Shown here piece after piece: positions 5,157 to 7,225 of a DNA stretch of 7,225 nucleotides (the first letter of the stretch is position 1; each line of letters begins with the position of its first letter). The position numbers and the translations under genes were made by a program. Source of the DNA: Candidatus Parcubacteria bacterium (GTDB lineage Bacteria > Patescibacteriota > Minisyncoccia > 2-02-FULL-40-12 > GWA2-44-9); assembly GCA_019662005.1 (NCBI GenBank), contig JAIFWG010000031.1, positions 1 to 7,225 on the forward strand, given 5' to 3'. A model generated the notes under the pieces. The model saw only the letters and a program-made list of their open reading frames with translations, was not told the origin of the DNA and ran no database searches.

Positions 5157-5192
5157 GAGATTGCTAGTAAGTAATACAGCAACAAGTTATAC

Positions 5193-6245
5193 ATGTTCAG
5201 TAAATTATTTGGCTTCTGGTCTAAAGATATTGGTATTGATTTGGGTACTGCAAATACCCTGGTTTATGTTCATGGAAAAGGAATCACTATCAACGAACCT
5301 TCGATTGTTGCCTTAAATCAAAAAACAGGAAAAATCCTTGCTATCGGCAACGAAGCACGCAAAATGGTTGGCAGAACGCCTGGCTATATTGTGGTATCCA
5401 GGCCTTTAGTATCAGGTGTTGTCTCTGACTTTGAAGTTACTGAACAAATGCTCAAGTTTTTTATTGATAAAGTTCACCAGGAGAGTTTTTCTTTATTGCC
5501 CCGACCCCGAGTAGTGGTCGGTGTGCCTTCAGGAGTAACCGAAGTAGAAAAGCGGGCTGTTGAAGATGCAACCTATAGTGCAGGCGCAAGGGAAGTCTAT
5601 TTGGTAGAAGAGCCGATGGCTGCTGCCATCGGCGCCCGGCTGCCCGTCCATGAAGCTATAGCAAACGTAATTGTCGATATTGGCGGCGGCACAACCGAAG
5701 TGGCAGTAATCTCGATGGGGGGAGTAATTGCATCGCGCTCCTTACGTATCGCAGGCGATAAACTAAGCGAAGATATTATTCGATACATGCGCGAAGAGCG
5801 TAACATGTTAATTGGGGACGCTACGGCTGAAGGTCTAAAAACCAATCTAGGTTCCGCCTATGCCTTAGAAGACGAGCTTGAGGGCCGCGTTCGTGGCCGC
5901 GATTTAGTTTCAGGATTACCAAAAGAGATCACTATTTCTTCAGAAGAAGTCCGCAGCGCAATGAGCCGCTCGATCAAGAGCATTGTTTCAGCAATTAAAA
6001 ACACAATTGAGGAAACACCGCCAGAATTAACAGCGGACTTAGTTAATCGCCACATTCACCTTGCTGGCGGGGGGGCCTTACTAAAGGGGTTGGCCGAGCT
6101 GATTACTCACGAGACCAAGTTGTCTGTTAAAATAGTAGACGACCCCCTCACCGCAGTAGCTCGGGGTTGTGGCTTAATCTTAGAAAATATCGACCAGCTT
6201 AAATCTGTACTACTAGCCACTCAGCAGGATAACTATTTCTCCTAA
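5193..6245 (+). CDS. mreB: MreB, actin-like rod-shape-determining protein
   Basis: A 350-residue bacterial actin, close to the family's usual 330-350, that forms membrane-bound filaments guiding lateral cell-wall synthesis. The N-terminal 'MFSKLFGFWSKD' is a likely amphipathic membrane anchor. Phosphate 1 is 'DIGIDLGTANTLVYV' (12-26). 'VVVGVPSGVTEVEKRAVEDA' (107-126) is followed by 'VEEPMAAAIGA' (138-148), with the catalytic-type Glu140. Phosphate 2 is 'VDIGGGTTEVAVIS' (161-174). The adenosine motif is 'LAGGGALLKGL' (290-300), and 'DDPLTAVARGCG' (316-327) closes domain IIA. The segment after 'IRYMREERNMLIGD' reads 'ATAEGLKTNLGSA', slightly diverged from the common 'RTAEEIKIEIGSA'. The start at 5193 gives the expected N-terminus; no Shine-Dalgarno is seen. 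The stop overlaps mreC by one base (TAATG). A glycine-rich coding stretch at 6069-6075 is a run of seven G, but the frame is intact. Confidence 0.97.
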   Translation: MFSKLFGFWSKDIGIDLGTANTLVYVHGKGITINEPSIVALNQKTGKILAIGNEARKMVGRTPGYIVVSRPLVSGVVSDFEVTEQMLKFFIDKVHQESFSLLPRPRVVVGVPSGVTEVEKRAVEDATYSAGAREVYLVEEPMAAAIGARLPVHEAIANVIVDIGGGTTEVAVISMGGVIASRSLRIAGDKLSEDIIRYMREERNMLIGDATAEGLKTNLGSAYALEDELEGRVRGRDLVSGLPKEITISSEEVRSAMSRSIKSIVSAIKNTIEETPPELTADLVNRHIHLAGGGALLKGLAELITHETKLSVKIVDDPLTAVARGCGLILENIDQLKSVLLATQQDNYFS

Positions 6246-7027
6246 TGCGCTATTCGATCTCAAAGTTTATTATCAGCATCTTGGTGCTGTTTATTGCCCT
6301 TGCGGGTTTAAATGTTTGGTTATTAAAAAATGTCAGAGTAACTTATGGCCCGCTTCGTGACTCTCAAGCTTCCTTATTCTCTTTGGCCGGCCAAATGAGA
6401 GAGTGGGCTCAATATTTAGAAGAGTGGCGTTCTCTTGCTAATCAAGTTCAGGATCTTACTTCTGAAAGAGATTCGCTAAAAGGCCAAGTAGCGCAGTTAG
6501 ATGCTACTCAACAAGAAAACGAGTTCCTAAGAAAAGCTCTTGATATCCAAAAATCTTTAAGCGAATCTCTTGTGCCGGGAGGAATTTATGCAATCAATAT
6601 GGGACCAGGGAGCTCAACCGCTCTCATTAACAAAGGTAGTAATAATCGAATATCCAAAGGAGACGTGGTTATAACTCCTGAACGAGTTTTGGTCGGCGAA
6701 ATTTCTGAAGTATATACAAATACAGCTAAAGTAACTTTGGTAAACGACCCCACATTCAAAATTAGTATAAGAGTCATGGCAGGCGAGGTTCATGGTATTG
6801 CTAAAGGATCTTTGGAAGAAGGTATGAATTTACAACTCATTGTTCAGACTGACCAAATTAGCGAAGGGGACGCACTAGTATCAAGCGGCGATGATTTTTT
6901 TCCAGCAGGGCTAATAGTAGGAAATATCCGTCACATCGAAGCCAATGAGACACAACTATTTAAGCGTGTAAGTATCGTGCCAAGCTTCCAGGGATCAAAT
7001 GGTTCGATTCTTATTATTCATCAATGA
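6245..7027 (+). CDS. mreC: MreC, rod-shape-determining protein
   Basis: A 260-residue bitopic membrane protein of usual family length that links cytoplasmic MreB/MreD with periplasmic or extracellular wall synthases. A basic N-terminus (MRYSISK) is followed by one transmembrane helix (about 8-28). A coiled-coil segment (about 55-100) ends in the family signature 'ENEFLRKALD'. The two-barrel C-terminal domain (about 108-258) contains 'INKGSNNRISKGDVVITPERVLVGEISEV', 'AKVTLVNDPTFKISIRV' and 'EGDALVSSGDDFFPAGLIVGNI', all typical MreC landmarks. AGGA (6226-6229) lies 15 bases upstream, and the start overlaps the mreB stop. The 3' end overlaps the next gene as ATGA. Identification is firm from domain order and context. 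Confidence 0.93.
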   Translation: MRYSISKFIISILVLFIALAGLNVWLLKNVRVTYGPLRDSQASLFSLAGQMREWAQYLEEWRSLANQVQDLTSERDSLKGQVAQLDATQQENEFLRKALDIQKSLSESLVPGGIYAINMGPGSSTALINKGSNNRISKGDVVITPERVLVGEISEVYTNTAKVTLVNDPTFKISIRVMAGEVHGIAKGSLEEGMNLQLIVQTDQISEGDALVSSGDDFFPAGLIVGNIRHIEANETQLFKRVSIVPSFQGSNGSILIIHQ

Positions 7028-7225
7028 TTCGCTTGTTGTTGGTTGGAATATTAGCAGGGACTATTCTTATTGGAAGTATTTTGCTTCCGGTCTTATTCCA
7101 TGTTTACCTTGATCTAACGATTGTTATGCTGATCGCTCTGTTGATTGCTGCGTCCTTGAGCAAAGATCAAATTATCTGGGGCGTATTTCTATCCCTTGGC
7201 GTAGAACTATTTTTTGGATATAGAT
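7024..7225 (+). CDS. mreD: MreD-like membrane protein, N-terminal fragment, 3' end outside window
   Basis: The ATG at 7024-7026 overlaps the mreC stop (ATGA), and the frame stays open to the window edge, giving 67 codons. It begins 'MIRLLLVGILAGTILIGSILLP', a first membrane helix, and continues with hydrophobic segments near 'LTIVMLIALLIAASLS' and 'IIWGVFLSLGVELFFGY'. MreD is a small polytopic protein that works with MreC and MreB in wall elongation. Sequence conservation in MreD is low, so the call rests on position directly after mreC, topology, and the loosely family-like 'P...DLT..MLIALLIA...G...GL.ELFFG' pattern. Another membrane protein in the same operon slot is possible. Confidence 0.7.
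   Translation, partial: MIRLLLVGILAGTILIGSILLPVLFHVYLDLTIVMLIALLIAASLSKDQIIWGVFLSLGVELFFGYR

Noticed and set aside
5099..5192. Possible replication origin, given a DnaA box in an AT-rich gap
   Set aside because: Only one box is visible, there is no AT-rich unwinding element with repeats, and no dnaA/dnaN genes are nearby.
5152..5316. 54-codon frame from an ATG inside the mreB -10 box, overlapping the mreB start out of frame
   Set aside because: The predicted transcription start near 5163 is downstream of this ATG, and the overlapping part is simply mreB in another frame.
5876..5901. Direct repeat GGCCGCG twice within mreB
   Set aside because: It encodes GRVRGRD, an ordinary repetition of Gly-Arg codons inside a conserved gene, with no further copies nearby.
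5597..6055. Two minus-strand open frames opposite mreB
   Set aside because: Their serine- and isoleucine-rich translations mirror the glycine/alanine codons of mreB, and no start signals are present.
6069..6075. G7 run in mreB as a phase-variable tract
   Set aside because: It encodes the invariant glycine-rich AGGGA motif in frame, so selection on the protein explains it.

Overview
This 7.2 kb window is a compact, gene-dense stretch of bacterial chromosome, moderately AT-rich, with every supportable gene on the + strand. The best guess for the source is a small-genome member of the Candidate Phyla Radiation/Patescibacteria, probably of Parcubacteria type. The reasons are the short prolyl-tRNA synthetase without its editing insert, a DNA polymerase III delta' subunit stripped of its zinc module, near absence of Shine-Dalgarno sequences, 1-4 nt gene overlaps, and short orphan membrane proteins between housekeeping genes. 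This placement is an inference, not a database result. TGA ends several clear genes (murG, rseP, mreC, the 49-aa ORF), so the TGA-as-glycine code of some CPR lineages does not apply.

Layout. (1) 1-1052: the 3' end of murG (peptidoglycan lipid II synthesis) overlaps holB (clamp-loader delta'). (2) 1053-1679: a possible promoter, a start-codon hairpin, a 186-aa unrecognised membrane protein and a GC-rich terminator. (3) 1683-4733: a strong extended -10 promoter that would start frr transcripts at or beside the start codon, followed by the tightly packed frr-rseP-proS run and a previously easy-to-miss 49-aa two-helix membrane ORF. (4) 4730-5098: an unrecognised 101-aa soluble protein bracketed by two similar A/T-armed hairpins. 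(5) 5099-7225: an intergenic region with a perfect single DnaA-box sequence and an extended -10 promoter, then mreB-mreC and the start of an mreD-like gene, cut by the window end.

Functionally the window joins cell-wall synthesis and shape (MurG, MreB, MreC, MreD-like), translation (ribosome recycling factor, prolyl-tRNA synthetase), membrane proteolysis (site-2 protease RseP) and replication (delta'). There are no mobile elements, CRISPR arrays, tRNA or rRNA genes that I can see. No stretch over 300 bases lacks a gene; the longest gap is about 110 bases (5082-5192). I did not find a clear new multi-gene system. The most novel material is the three unrecognised small proteins and the unusual start-codon architecture (leaderless-like promoter, hairpins abutting ATGs).
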